Source of the DNA: a virus
IMG/VR virus record: IMGVR_UViG_3300024348_000186
Location: 1 to 28,707 of that record
Length of the DNA: 28,707 nt
Strand: one strand, 5' to 3'
Shown here: one piece after another, positions 17,556 to 24,729 of the stretch
Layout of the letters: every line of letters starts with the position of its first letter
Numbering within the stretch: position 1 is the first letter of the stretch
Program-made: the position numbers and the translations under genes
The notes under the pieces: model-generated
Database searches by the model: none
What the model was told of the DNA's origin: nothing
The model's input: the letters and a program-made list of their open reading frames with translations, nothing else

Positions 17556-19022
17556 ATGGCACTAATTAAAGGTAAACAACTACAAGATACGTCAGTTTCA
17601 CTAACTAAGCTGAGCGGCGCAACTGGTTCAGTTACGTTAACTACTGGTACAATTACCACACCTGCTGCAAACTTAGTAATAAGTAGCTTACCAATATCTG
17701 GAAGTCAAGCAGCAAACAAAGAATATGTCGATTCGGTTGCAACTGGATTAGATATAAAAAAATCAGTAGTGGCAGTTTATCGCACATCAGTTGCAGCAGC
17801 AGGCGGTACTCCAGCTATATCTACTAACAGCCAGCTAGACGGAGTCGACGCAGATGATGGTAACGTGTATACAGCTATTATCACACAGGCGGATATCAGT
17901 TTCCTTGTACTTGACGGTATTACCATTACCGACGGTGATCGTGTCCTAATTGCAATTTCACCAGGCGGTGTTCGCCAAAAGGTAAATGGTATTTACGTAT
18001 ATCAAGGCAGTAAATTAATTAGAGCCCAAGATGCTGATAACGTAACTGCAAATATTGGAGAAGTTTCTGGCGGATTATTTACCTTTGTTGAGCAAGGAAC
18101 AGTATATGGCGACACTGGTTGGGTATTAAGTTCACCAAACGGAGCAATTAGCGGCCAGACTGGCGCTGCTGGTTTATATGACTTTACCAATAACCCAGCT
18201 GGACTGGTTCAACTTGAATTTACTCAATTCTCTGCAGCCGGTGTTGCTGAAGCTGGTGTTGGTTTAACAAGAACTGGTACCAAATTTAATGTAAACTACG
18301 ACGACTCTTCAATTGGTATTGATGGTGCAGATGCTTTATACATTAAAGCCGACGGTGTAACCAATGCAATGTTGCTGAATGATTACATAAATATTATAGG
18401 AGACGGCGGCGGAAATGGTAATATTGCGCTAGGCGGATCATTAACAATCGCAGGTAATACTGGTATTGATACTTCAATGACTGCAGGTCTATTATCAATT
18501 GACTTAGACCTTTCTGAATTAACTACCGTTACTACAATTGCAGATGCTGACTTTATTGTTACTTCTAGAGCAACCACTCCAGCAAACCAAAAAATTACAT
18601 TTGCTAATCTTAAAACCTTAATTGGAGCTGCTAGTCAGTTAAGTATCAGCGCCGAAGGTGCTACTGCGTCTAGTTTAGATTTAGATACAGATACTTTAGA
18701 TTTTGCAACTGGTCAAGGTTTAACCTTTGCTGCAACAGGCGGTGCTGCTCCTGGTACAACAAATACACTTACCTTAACCGTTAGTAATAATGCACTAAAC
18801 GTTCAACAATCAACTTCATATACAACCGCTGCCTTGGGCAATACTGATATTACGATAACAGCTGCTGCCGAGGTATTTTCAGTTACTATAAACGGAGTAA
18901 TGTTAAAGAAAACTACAAACTGGGTATGGCCGCAGGGTGCAAACACAGTAGTTCGAGTAACAGGATTACCATATGCTCTAGAAGCATCTGATGAAATCGA
19001 AATTACTTATAGAGTAGCTTAA
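17556..19022 (+). CDS. Tail-fibre-type structural protein (488 aa)
   Basis: Residues about 40-190 hold a domain I recognise from many phage tail proteins: A-A-N-K-E-Y-V-D-S-V-A-T-G-L-D-I-K (52-68), then D-G-D-R-V-L-I, N-G-I-Y-V-Y, a Leu-Ile-Arg-Ala-x-D-A-D strand and a (F)-V-E-Q-G-T ... D-x-G-W-V-L strand. The middle is a series of Gly/Thr/Asp-rich beta strands. The C-terminus ends in a small domain with V-T-I-N-G-V-M-L and D-E-I-E-I-T-Y-R-V-A, another common fibre ending. It is therefore likely a trimeric or hexameric tail appendage. Its unit is monocistronic: a NATAAATA box upstream and an intrinsic terminator immediately downstream, suggesting it may be made at its own level. Confidence 0.75.
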   Translation: MALIKGKQLQDTSVSLTKLSGATGSVTLTTGTITTPAANLVISSLPISGSQAANKEYVDSVATGLDIKKSVVAVYRTSVAAAGGTPAISTNSQLDGVDADDGNVYTAIITQADISFLVLDGITITDGDRVLIAISPGGVRQKVNGIYVYQGSKLIRAQDADNVTANIGEVSGGLFTFVEQGTVYGDTGWVLSSPNGAISGQTGAAGLYDFTNNPAGLVQLEFTQFSAAGVAEAGVGLTRTGTKFNVNYDDSSIGIDGADALYIKADGVTNAMLLNDYINIIGDGGGNGNIALGGSLTIAGNTGIDTSMTAGLLSIDLDLSELTTVTTIADADFIVTSRATTPANQKITFANLKTLIGAASQLSISAEGATASSLDLDTDTLDFATGQGLTFAATGGAAPGTTNTLTLTVSNNALNVQQSTSYTTAALGNTDITITAAAEVFSVTINGVMLKKTTNWVWPQGANTVVRVTGLPYALEASDEIEITYRVA

Positions 19023-19047
19023 TTTAACTATTAAATATTTTTTAAAT

Positions 19048-19075
19048 AAGAGCCTCCTTTATGGAGGCTTTTTTA
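19048..19075 (+). terminator. Rho-independent terminator
   Basis: The arms AGCCTCC (19051-19057) and GGAGGCT (19063-19069) form a perfect 7-bp stem with a 5-base loop, extendable by GU and AU pairs. A run of six T follows directly. It starts 26 bases after the stop of the 488-aa gene and is the only clear terminator in the window. Confidence 0.9.
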
Positions 19076-19098
19076 TTATTCAAAGTCAAAACTTGGAG

Positions 19099-19106
19099 TA
19101 TAAATA
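19099..19106 (+). promoter_or_regulatory. Candidate late promoter box TATAAATA
   Basis: A perfect match to the T4 late-promoter box, placed between the terminator at 19048-19075 and the ATG at 19133 with a 26-base spacer. This is the strongest promoter call in the window because the terminator forces a new start here. Confidence 0.65.
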
Positions 19107-19132
19107 TCTATAGAAAAGATACAAACTCATAA

Positions 19133-19561
19133 ATGGCTCAAGTTAAACTAAAACAAGTTAATATCAGTACTCACATGACGTATAACGAAACGTCTGGAGA
19201 TATTAGTCATAATGGTAATTTTTCAGCTGTTACCAAGCAGTTCTTAATTGACCATCCAACCAAGCCAGGTTTTAAACTTGCGCACGGTAACTTAGAAGGC
19301 CCCGAACATGGCATCTACCTTAGAGGAAAGAGTGAAGCTAAACGTATCTTTTTTCCAGAATATTGGGCAAGCTTAGCAAACGCGGACTCAATCACAGTTA
19401 CAATTACACCATTCGGTAAATCTCAATCGTTGTGGATTAAACATATTACTGATACTTATTTTGAAGTAGCAGGCTCGCACAAGCCAACTTTTTTTTATTT
19501 AGTGCAGGCTGAACGTAAAGATGTTAAACCATTACAAATTGAGATAGACATGAATAAATAA
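19133..19561 (+). CDS. Stand-alone fibre-associated domain protein (142 aa)
   Basis: A compact domain with F-L-I-D-H-P-T-K-P-G (38-47), a G-N-L-E-G-P-E-H-G-I-Y-L-R-G block (52-65), F-P-E-Y-W (74-78), S-I-T-V-T-I-T-P-F-G-K (86-96) and A-E-R-K-D-V (125-130). I recognise this block from the C-terminal part of many phage tail-fibre proteins, where it commonly sits near an S74 chaperone or forms the fibre end. Here it is a separate gene of 142 residues. It may be a fibre tip or accessory protein working with the fibre encoded next. It has its own TATAAATA promoter, and its stop codon overlaps the promoter box of the following fibre gene. Confidence 0.7.
   Translation: MAQVKLKQVNISTHMTYNETSGDISHNGNFSAVTKQFLIDHPTKPGFKLAHGNLEGPEHGIYLRGKSEAKRIFFPEYWASLANADSITVTITPFGKSQSLWIKHITDTYFEVAGSHKPTFFYLVQAERKDVKPLQIEIDMNK
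19553..19560 (+). promoter_or_regulatory. Candidate late promoter box AATAAATA overlapping a coding end
   Basis: AATAAATA lies inside the last codons and stop of the 142-aa gene, 22 bases before the GTG at 19583. It would drive fibre 1 and fibre 2. The Asn-Lys-stop codons could produce the string by chance, but spacing agrees with the other five boxes. Confidence 0.45.
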
Positions 19562-19582
19562 TTCAAATAGTCTATTACATAC

Positions 19583-22500
19583 GTGGCGCAAACGGTCAAG
19601 ATAACTCCCGCATCCGGTTTATTAGAATTCATAGGTAATACTACGTCGAACAAACCGTATCTACAGCATGATGATAATGGCAATCTTACATTAACTCTAC
19701 AGGCGACTAAAAAATTCACAGTTGCCGGCAATCTTAAGGTTAATGGTAAGGTTACAATGGCTCAGCAAACCCTGACTGATGGCGCAGCTATTACTTGGGA
19801 CTTTAACTCTGGAGCAAATGCAAAGGTAACCATTGCTGGAGCTAGAACGTTAGTACTTTCCAATATGGAAACTGGCGATACTGGTTTAATCTTAGTTAAA
19901 CAAGATGCAGCCGGTAGCCGAACCCTAACCCTGCCAGGCTCAAGTTCAATTGTTGGCGGCGGTACCTATACAGCTTCGCCTGCAGCCGGTGCAACCGATG
20001 TCTTAGGCGTTTACTATGATGGTACAACTTATTGGTGGACGATTGGTTATAATACAGTATCGCCGCCCATAACTTCAATTGGAATTACTGGTGCAGATTT
20101 TACAATTGCAAACTCACCATTAACAGCAAACGGCAATATAGGATTAGCCTTAGCAACAGTTAACTCAACAGTTGGAACATTTGGTTCAGCGACAGCAGTG
20201 CCCGTAATTACAGTTAATGCCAAAGGTTTAGTTACTGCAGTATCTGCAACTAATATTTCAATTCCAACAAACTTAGACAGCTTAACTGATGTTACAATAA
20301 CATCGGCTGCTACTGGTCAATTATTACAATTTAATGGATCACAATGGGTTAATTGGACTCCAAATTATATTACTTTAACTTCTTTAAGTGGAAGCACAGG
20401 TATTAGTTATAACAATACAACTGGTGCTATTAGTTCTACAATAACACAATATACAGATGCTTTGGCTAGAGCTGCTCATAGCTTTACGGCAGGCAGTGGC
20501 GCGTATAACGCTACAACTGGAGTTATAACAATACCTACGAATACTAATCAGTTAACAAATGGTGCAGGTTACATCACGTCTTATGCAGAAACAGATACCC
20601 TTGCAAGCGTAACTGGTCGAGGCGCAACCACAAATACGGCTTCTGTATTTGCAGGCGGATTATACGCGCGAAAAGCTCAAGGTGACGGCGATTATACAAC
20701 AGCAGCTCTTTGGACTGAATCATATAACAACACAACGACCGGTATAGCATTTCATATTAGTGGCGTGGTTGGTAAGTTCTTGGAAATGAGGCTAGACCAA
20801 AGACTATATTGGGATAACTCACAAGTATGGACCGCAGGCAACTTAACTAACCTAAACCAATTATCAAATGGTCCGGCTTATATTACAACGGCTGCTCTTT
20901 CTGGATATGCAACTCAAACCTACGTAAACACAGCTGTTTCTAACTTGGTTGCATCGGCACCTAGTACACTAGACACACTTAACGAATTAGCTACCGCATT
21001 AGGTAATGATGCTAATTTTGCTACCACAATTACCACATCAATAGGAAACAAAGTTTCTAAGAGTGGTGATACAATGACTGGTAATCTTGCCTTTGGCGCA
21101 ACCTCTGGATTAGGCCTTACTTGGGGATTAAACACAGATGCCGCATTTATTAAATTTATATCAACCGGCAACCAGGCTGGAGGATCTTACCTTGAAATTG
21201 GTACACAGGATGACTCAAACGAAGAAATTAAGTTTACTCAATCTGGAGTTCTTAAATTTTATTTAGCAACTGACGGTAATTTAAAAACTGGCTCAGGTTA
21301 CAATTACGTTTGGGAAAACGGCACTTGGGCAATTGGTATTTCTGGAAACGCTGCTACAGCAACCAATGTAGCATGGACTGGAGTAACAGGCAGACCTACT
21401 GCTCTTTCTCAATTCTCTAATGACTTAGGAAACTATGGAGGCTGGCTAACTCAAGCAGCAGCTAATCCACTATATGTTAATGTGGGTGGAGACACAATGA
21501 CTGGACCTTTAGTAATTACTGGTTCAACTAGCGGCCAGGAATTATTTGCAGTAAACGGAGTTAACGGCAGACTGTTCACAGTAAGTGATGATCTTTCAAA
21601 TTCTTTATTTTCAGTAAATACTGTAGCCGGTCTTCCTGTAATCGAAGCCTTTGCCAATAATACTGTTAATATTGGACCTTTTTCTGCGCCTATTGTAATT
21701 AATGCAAGTGGAATCTCTACGCCAAGTCATGGTACTTCCGCGAATTGGAATTCTGCATATAATGATACAATAACTTCAGCTGCAGTTAGTGGAACAACCT
21801 CAAAAACCCTAACTCTTACTCAAAGAGATGGAGGCACAGTAACTGCAACGTGGACAGATATCGATACCGATACAAATACTGATGCTCAGACATTAAGTGT
21901 TAGTGGATCAACTCTTACCATTAGCGGAGGTAACTCAATTACTTTGCCAACCGGCGGTATTTCACAAGCAACAGCAGACGGGCTATACGTTAATATAAGT
22001 GGAGATGAAATGACAGGAAATCTGTATATTTCTCCAATTAGTGCTAACCCAGCACAAATTCAATTAGCTGGATCTAATCCAGAATTATATGTTAGTGCTA
22101 AAACTGGAACTGCCAGGGTATTCATTAGCCGACAAGGAACAGGGCATCAAGCAACGCTGATGTTTATGACTGGCATGGGCACATATCAAGGAACTGCTTG
22201 GGATTACACAGGAGCACCAATGTGGTCGATGGGAATGACCAATAATGCTAATACTAATAGTTTTAAACTTGGATATGGCGATATTTATGATCCAACTGTA
22301 GTTGCACTTGAAATAACTACTGCAAATACTGCGTATTTTAAATATGTACCATATGCAGCCGGAAACCTATTAGCAACTCAATCATGGGTAACTTCTCAGG
22401 GTTACATAACTGGTTACACTGAGACTGATACTCTAGCGAGTGTAACAGGTAGAGGCGCAACCACGTCAACTGCTTTATCTTTAAATGGAAAAGTTACTTT

Positions 22501-24724
22501 TTCAAGTACAGTTGCAAATAGGCCACAATTCCCTGGTGGTATTTTAGGATTAGATACAAGCGATGGCAACTTTGATATATGGGGTATTTCTAGAGACTAT
22601 TATCCATCTCATCCAACTCCACAAAATGCATGGGGTTTAAGATGGAATGGTGACAATAATGATTTTGAATTCGTAGGCGCTGGAACTAGCCGAGTTATTT
22701 TAGATATGGACGGTGGTAATATTACAACTACTGGGAAAATAAGTGTAGGCACAACATACGCAGGATTTGCTGCTAACATAGCAGGAACGGTGTACATAAT
22801 AGGTGGAGATTTATTTTTATCTGATGGATATTTAGTTAGAAATGCTTCAAATAATTCAAGTATAGCATTTAATAATTCTGCATTATCGTTTACAGGAGCT
22901 GCTACGTTTAGTTCAACTATTTCTGCTTCTAACTTTAGTGGTACACATAGTGGAGCATCTTCAGGAACCAATACTGGAGATCAAACAAATATTTCGGGTA
23001 ATGCAGCGACTGCGACCTATGCAACATCAGCTGGTAATGCTGCTACGGCTGGATATTCAGATGAAGCAAAATGGATTTCTTTTCCAGACGGACCGAGAGA
23101 TTTAAGTGACAGATTACCAAACTGGAATAATAGGTCGGTAGCTTGGGATTTTGTTGGTGCCGGTACAGCAAATGGTTCTGGAAACTACGGTGGTGTAATG
23201 ACATTTTCACCATGGGATGGTACAAGTGGAAGTACTGGAGACTCATCTTATCAACTTGCCTTTGCTAATACTACAGGTGTAAATGCTAGTGGACAACCTA
23301 AACTTAGTATTAGAAACGGAATTAATTCTACTTGGAATGCTTGGTATACACTTATCCATTCTGGTAATATTGGTTCGCAATCTGTAAGCTATGCTACTAC
23401 AGCAGGTGCTCTAACATCAATGAATATCTCGCAGTTTACTAATAACTCTGGATATTTAACTTCAGTATCAGACATTTGGGTTGACCTTGCAGGTGATACT
23501 ATGACCGGTATTTTAAGATCTAGTTATAATACAGCAACCGGTATCGCAAACAATGGATTTAATGTTGCCAAAACAATTATTGGTAATTTTCATATTCGAA
23601 ATGGTAACGGCACAAGCGGCAATAATGCTCAGGCTGCTATTACTTTCCAAGGAGGAGCTGCCGGAGAAGCCCAAGCAGGTATTTATGTTTCAAATAATGA
23701 TAGTACTGGAACAGCAATGGGATTTGCAACTACAGATTCTTATTCAACCGGTCCACAATTATTTATGGCTGCTACGTGTTTTGGTGTTGTCAATTTTCCA
23801 AGAGCTACTCCTACTGTTCAAGGTAATACTGTATGGCATGCAGGAAATGATGGAGCTGGTTCTGGATTAGATGCAGATTTACTAGATGGATATACTTCAG
23901 ATACTGCAGCAAACGTAAATACAATTGTACGAAGAGACTCTAGTGGAAATATCTATTCAAACTACGTCTTAGGGTCTTATTTTAATGCTTCTGCTGGTAA
24001 CTCAGAAAACCCAACAATTGGTCAAATTTGGACACAAAATACAAGCGATAACTACTTAAGAAAATCTACGCCCGGTCACTTTAGAAGTCAGGTTACAGAT
24101 AGCTACTACTTATCACTAAGTGGCGGTACCCTTAGCGGAAACTTAAATATTATCGGCGAACTTGCATTTAGAGACGGAGCTGGAGGCTATTCTAATATAA
24201 TTCGAGCAGCAGCTTATCCAAGCGAAGGTTATCCAAATGGTACTAATTATTGGATGGAATACCGTGCATACGGTGGACATCATTTTGTCCTAAATACAGA
24301 CGGCGGAGTAGGCGGCGGTGCAAATACAATGGATGATTTCGTTATATGGCAAGGTGCAATTGATGGAGACCGTTTACTTGAAGTAAGTAATACTGGAACC
24401 CTAACAATCGCAGATCGATTAATAGAATTATCTTCTATCAGATATAAAACTCAAGTTGAGTCCTTAACTCCAGCTCTAGATAAAGTCTTACAACTAAGAC
24501 CAGTTCACTATGTTAAAATTGGTGGAACTGGCGAAACTGAAATTGGTTTAATTGCGGAAGAGGTTGCTGAAATCTATCCTGAATTAGTTAAATATAATAG
24601 TGAAGGTCAAGTTGATGGTATTAACTATACCCGTATTGCGCCAATCTTAATTAAGACAATTCAAGAACAGCATGAAATAATTAAAAAATTAACCGAGAGA
24701 ATTGAAAATCTTGAAAATAGATAA
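19583..24724 (+). CDS. Giant tail fibre protein 1 with C-terminal S74 chaperone (1713 aa)
   Basis: The start is GTG: an in-frame TAG at 19568 precludes a longer form, the next Met is at residue 59, and the M-A-Q start matches its neighbours. Residues 1-160 form a known phage domain (T-D-G-A-A-I-T-W-D-F, then L-I-L-V-K-Q-D-A-A-G-S-R-T-L-T-L-P, and Y-D-G-T-T-Y-W-W). The shaft carries five (G)-D/G-T-M/L-T/S-G linkers and modules A-G shared with fibre 2. About 200 residues before the chaperone lies an A-D-L-L-D-G-Y-x-S-D motif typical of long tail fibres. Residues 1617-1713 are an S74 intramolecular chaperone: S1617-S-I-R-Y-K (SxxRxK; Ser the likely self-cleavage residue), a GLIAEEV-x-x-I-Y-P-E-L-V motif and a C-terminal coiled coil. 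Mature fibre would lose this domain after trimer folding. Confidence 0.85.
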   Translation: MAQTVKITPASGLLEFIGNTTSNKPYLQHDDNGNLTLTLQATKKFTVAGNLKVNGKVTMAQQTLTDGAAITWDFNSGANAKVTIAGARTLVLSNMETGDTGLILVKQDAAGSRTLTLPGSSSIVGGGTYTASPAAGATDVLGVYYDGTTYWWTIGYNTVSPPITSIGITGADFTIANSPLTANGNIGLALATVNSTVGTFGSATAVPVITVNAKGLVTAVSATNISIPTNLDSLTDVTITSAATGQLLQFNGSQWVNWTPNYITLTSLSGSTGISYNNTTGAISSTITQYTDALARAAHSFTAGSGAYNATTGVITIPTNTNQLTNGAGYITSYAETDTLASVTGRGATTNTASVFAGGLYARKAQGDGDYTTAALWTESYNNTTTGIAFHISGVVGKFLEMRLDQRLYWDNSQVWTAGNLTNLNQLSNGPAYITTAALSGYATQTYVNTAVSNLVASAPSTLDTLNELATALGNDANFATTITTSIGNKVSKSGDTMTGNLAFGATSGLGLTWGLNTDAAFIKFISTGNQAGGSYLEIGTQDDSNEEIKFTQSGVLKFYLATDGNLKTGSGYNYVWENGTWAIGISGNAATATNVAWTGVTGRPTALSQFSNDLGNYGGWLTQAAANPLYVNVGGDTMTGPLVITGSTSGQELFAVNGVNGRLFTVSDDLSNSLFSVNTVAGLPVIEAFANNTVNIGPFSAPIVINASGISTPSHGTSANWNSAYNDTITSAAVSGTTSKTLTLTQRDGGTVTATWTDIDTDTNTDAQTLSVSGSTLTISGGNSITLPTGGISQATADGLYVNISGDEMTGNLYISPISANPAQIQLAGSNPELYVSAKTGTARVFISRQGTGHQATLMFMTGMGTYQGTAWDYTGAPMWSMGMTNNANTNSFKLGYGDIYDPTVVALEITTANTAYFKYVPYAAGNLLATQSWVTSQGYITGYTETDTLASVTGRGATTSTALSLNGKVTFSSTVANRPQFPGGILGLDTSDGNFDIWGISRDYYPSHPTPQNAWGLRWNGDNNDFEFVGAGTSRVILDMDGGNITTTGKISVGTTYAGFAANIAGTVYIIGGDLFLSDGYLVRNASNNSSIAFNNSALSFTGAATFSSTISASNFSGTHSGASSGTNTGDQTNISGNAATATYATSAGNAATAGYSDEAKWISFPDGPRDLSDRLPNWNNRSVAWDFVGAGTANGSGNYGGVMTFSPWDGTSGSTGDSSYQLAFANTTGVNASGQPKLSIRNGINSTWNAWYTLIHSGNIGSQSVSYATTAGALTSMNISQFTNNSGYLTSVSDIWVDLAGDTMTGILRSSYNTATGIANNGFNVAKTIIGNFHIRNGNGTSGNNAQAAITFQGGAAGEAQAGIYVSNNDSTGTAMGFATTDSYSTGPQLFMAATCFGVVNFPRATPTVQGNTVWHAGNDGAGSGLDADLLDGYTSDTAANVNTIVRRDSSGNIYSNYVLGSYFNASAGNSENPTIGQIWTQNTSDNYLRKSTPGHFRSQVTDSYYLSLSGGTLSGNLNIIGELAFRDGAGGYSNIIRAAAYPSEGYPNGTNYWMEYRAYGGHHFVLNTDGGVGGGANTMDDFVIWQGAIDGDRLLEVSNTGTLTIADRLIELSSIRYKTQVESLTPALDKVLQLRPVHYVKIGGTGETEIGLIAEEVAEIYPELVKYNSEGQVDGINYTRIAPILIKTIQEQHEIIKKLTERIENLENR
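20567..20632 (+). repeat. Fibre module A (three copies)
   Basis: A 22-residue unit beginning GYIT and containing ETDTLASVTGRG. Other copies: 22400-22465 in fibre 1 and 26320-26385 in fibre 2. In fibre 2 it follows module G directly, whereas in fibre 1 neither copy does. Confidence 0.85.
20918..21088 (+). repeat. Fibre module B (two copies)
   Basis: A 57-residue unit containing LDTLNELA and ALGNDA and ending in a TMTG linker. The second copy, at 24817-24987 near the N-terminus of fibre 2, has exactly the same length. The DNA shares only short exact tracts. Confidence 0.85.
21365..21445 (+). repeat. Fibre module C (two copies)
   Basis: A 27-residue unit beginning NVAWTGVT and ending DLGNYGGW. 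The second copy is at 26932-27012 in fibre 2, same length. Module D follows in fibre 1; in fibre 2 the same unit is followed by unrelated sequence. Confidence 0.85.
21470..21676 (+). repeat. Fibre module D (two copies)
   Basis: A 69-residue unit opening with the LYVNxxGDTMTG linker, then NGRLFTV and SVNT. The second copy is at 27658-27864 in fibre 2, same length. It precedes module E in fibre 1 but follows E in fibre 2. Confidence 0.85.
21788..22018 (+). repeat. Fibre module E (two copies)
   Basis: A 77-residue unit containing KTLTLTQ, DIDTDTNTD and SISGGNS-type strands, ending in an LYVNxSGDxMTG linker. The second copy is at 27463-27693 in fibre 2, same length. Its closing linker is the same motif that opens module D. 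Confidence 0.85.
22931..23011 (+). repeat. Fibre module F (three copies)
   Basis: A unit reading NFSG ... SSGTNTGDQTNISG. Other copies: 26857-26925 and 28153-28209, both in fibre 2. This first copy has a 4-residue insertion after NFSG relative to the first fibre 2 copy. Confidence 0.85.
23366..23461 (+). repeat. Fibre module G (two copies)
   Basis: A 32-residue unit containing GSQSVSYATT and NISQFTNNSGY. The second copy is at 26236-26331 in fibre 2, same length. It is the most similar of the paired modules at protein level, with only a few substitutions. Confidence 0.85.
24431..24721 (+). other. S74 intramolecular chaperone domain (self-cleaving)
   Basis: Codons for residues 1617-1713 of fibre 1. 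The SxxRxK motif opens the domain; G-L-I-A-E-E-V and Y-P-E-L-V follow, then a heptad-like helix ending in E-N-L-E-N-R. In the S74 family (T5 fibre, endosialidases) this part trimerises the fibre and is then cleaved at the leading Ser. No second copy is visible in fibre 2 before the window ends. Confidence 0.85.
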
Positions 24725-24729
24725 CTAAT

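Noticed and set aside
18386-18393. CATAAATA inside the 488-aa gene as a seventh promoter
   Set aside because: It is intragenic, far from any start, and C at the first position differs from all six upstream boxes. Similar chance strings occur on the minus strand near 2818, 22281 and 23680.
22609-22971. Antisense frame of 120 codons opposite fibre 1 (and similar antisense frames at 26322-26687 and 15155-15535)
   Set aside because: They lie wholly within strong forward genes, have hydrophobic Val/Leu/Pro-rich composition typical of mirrored Thr/Asn/Gly codons, and lack promoters or leaders.
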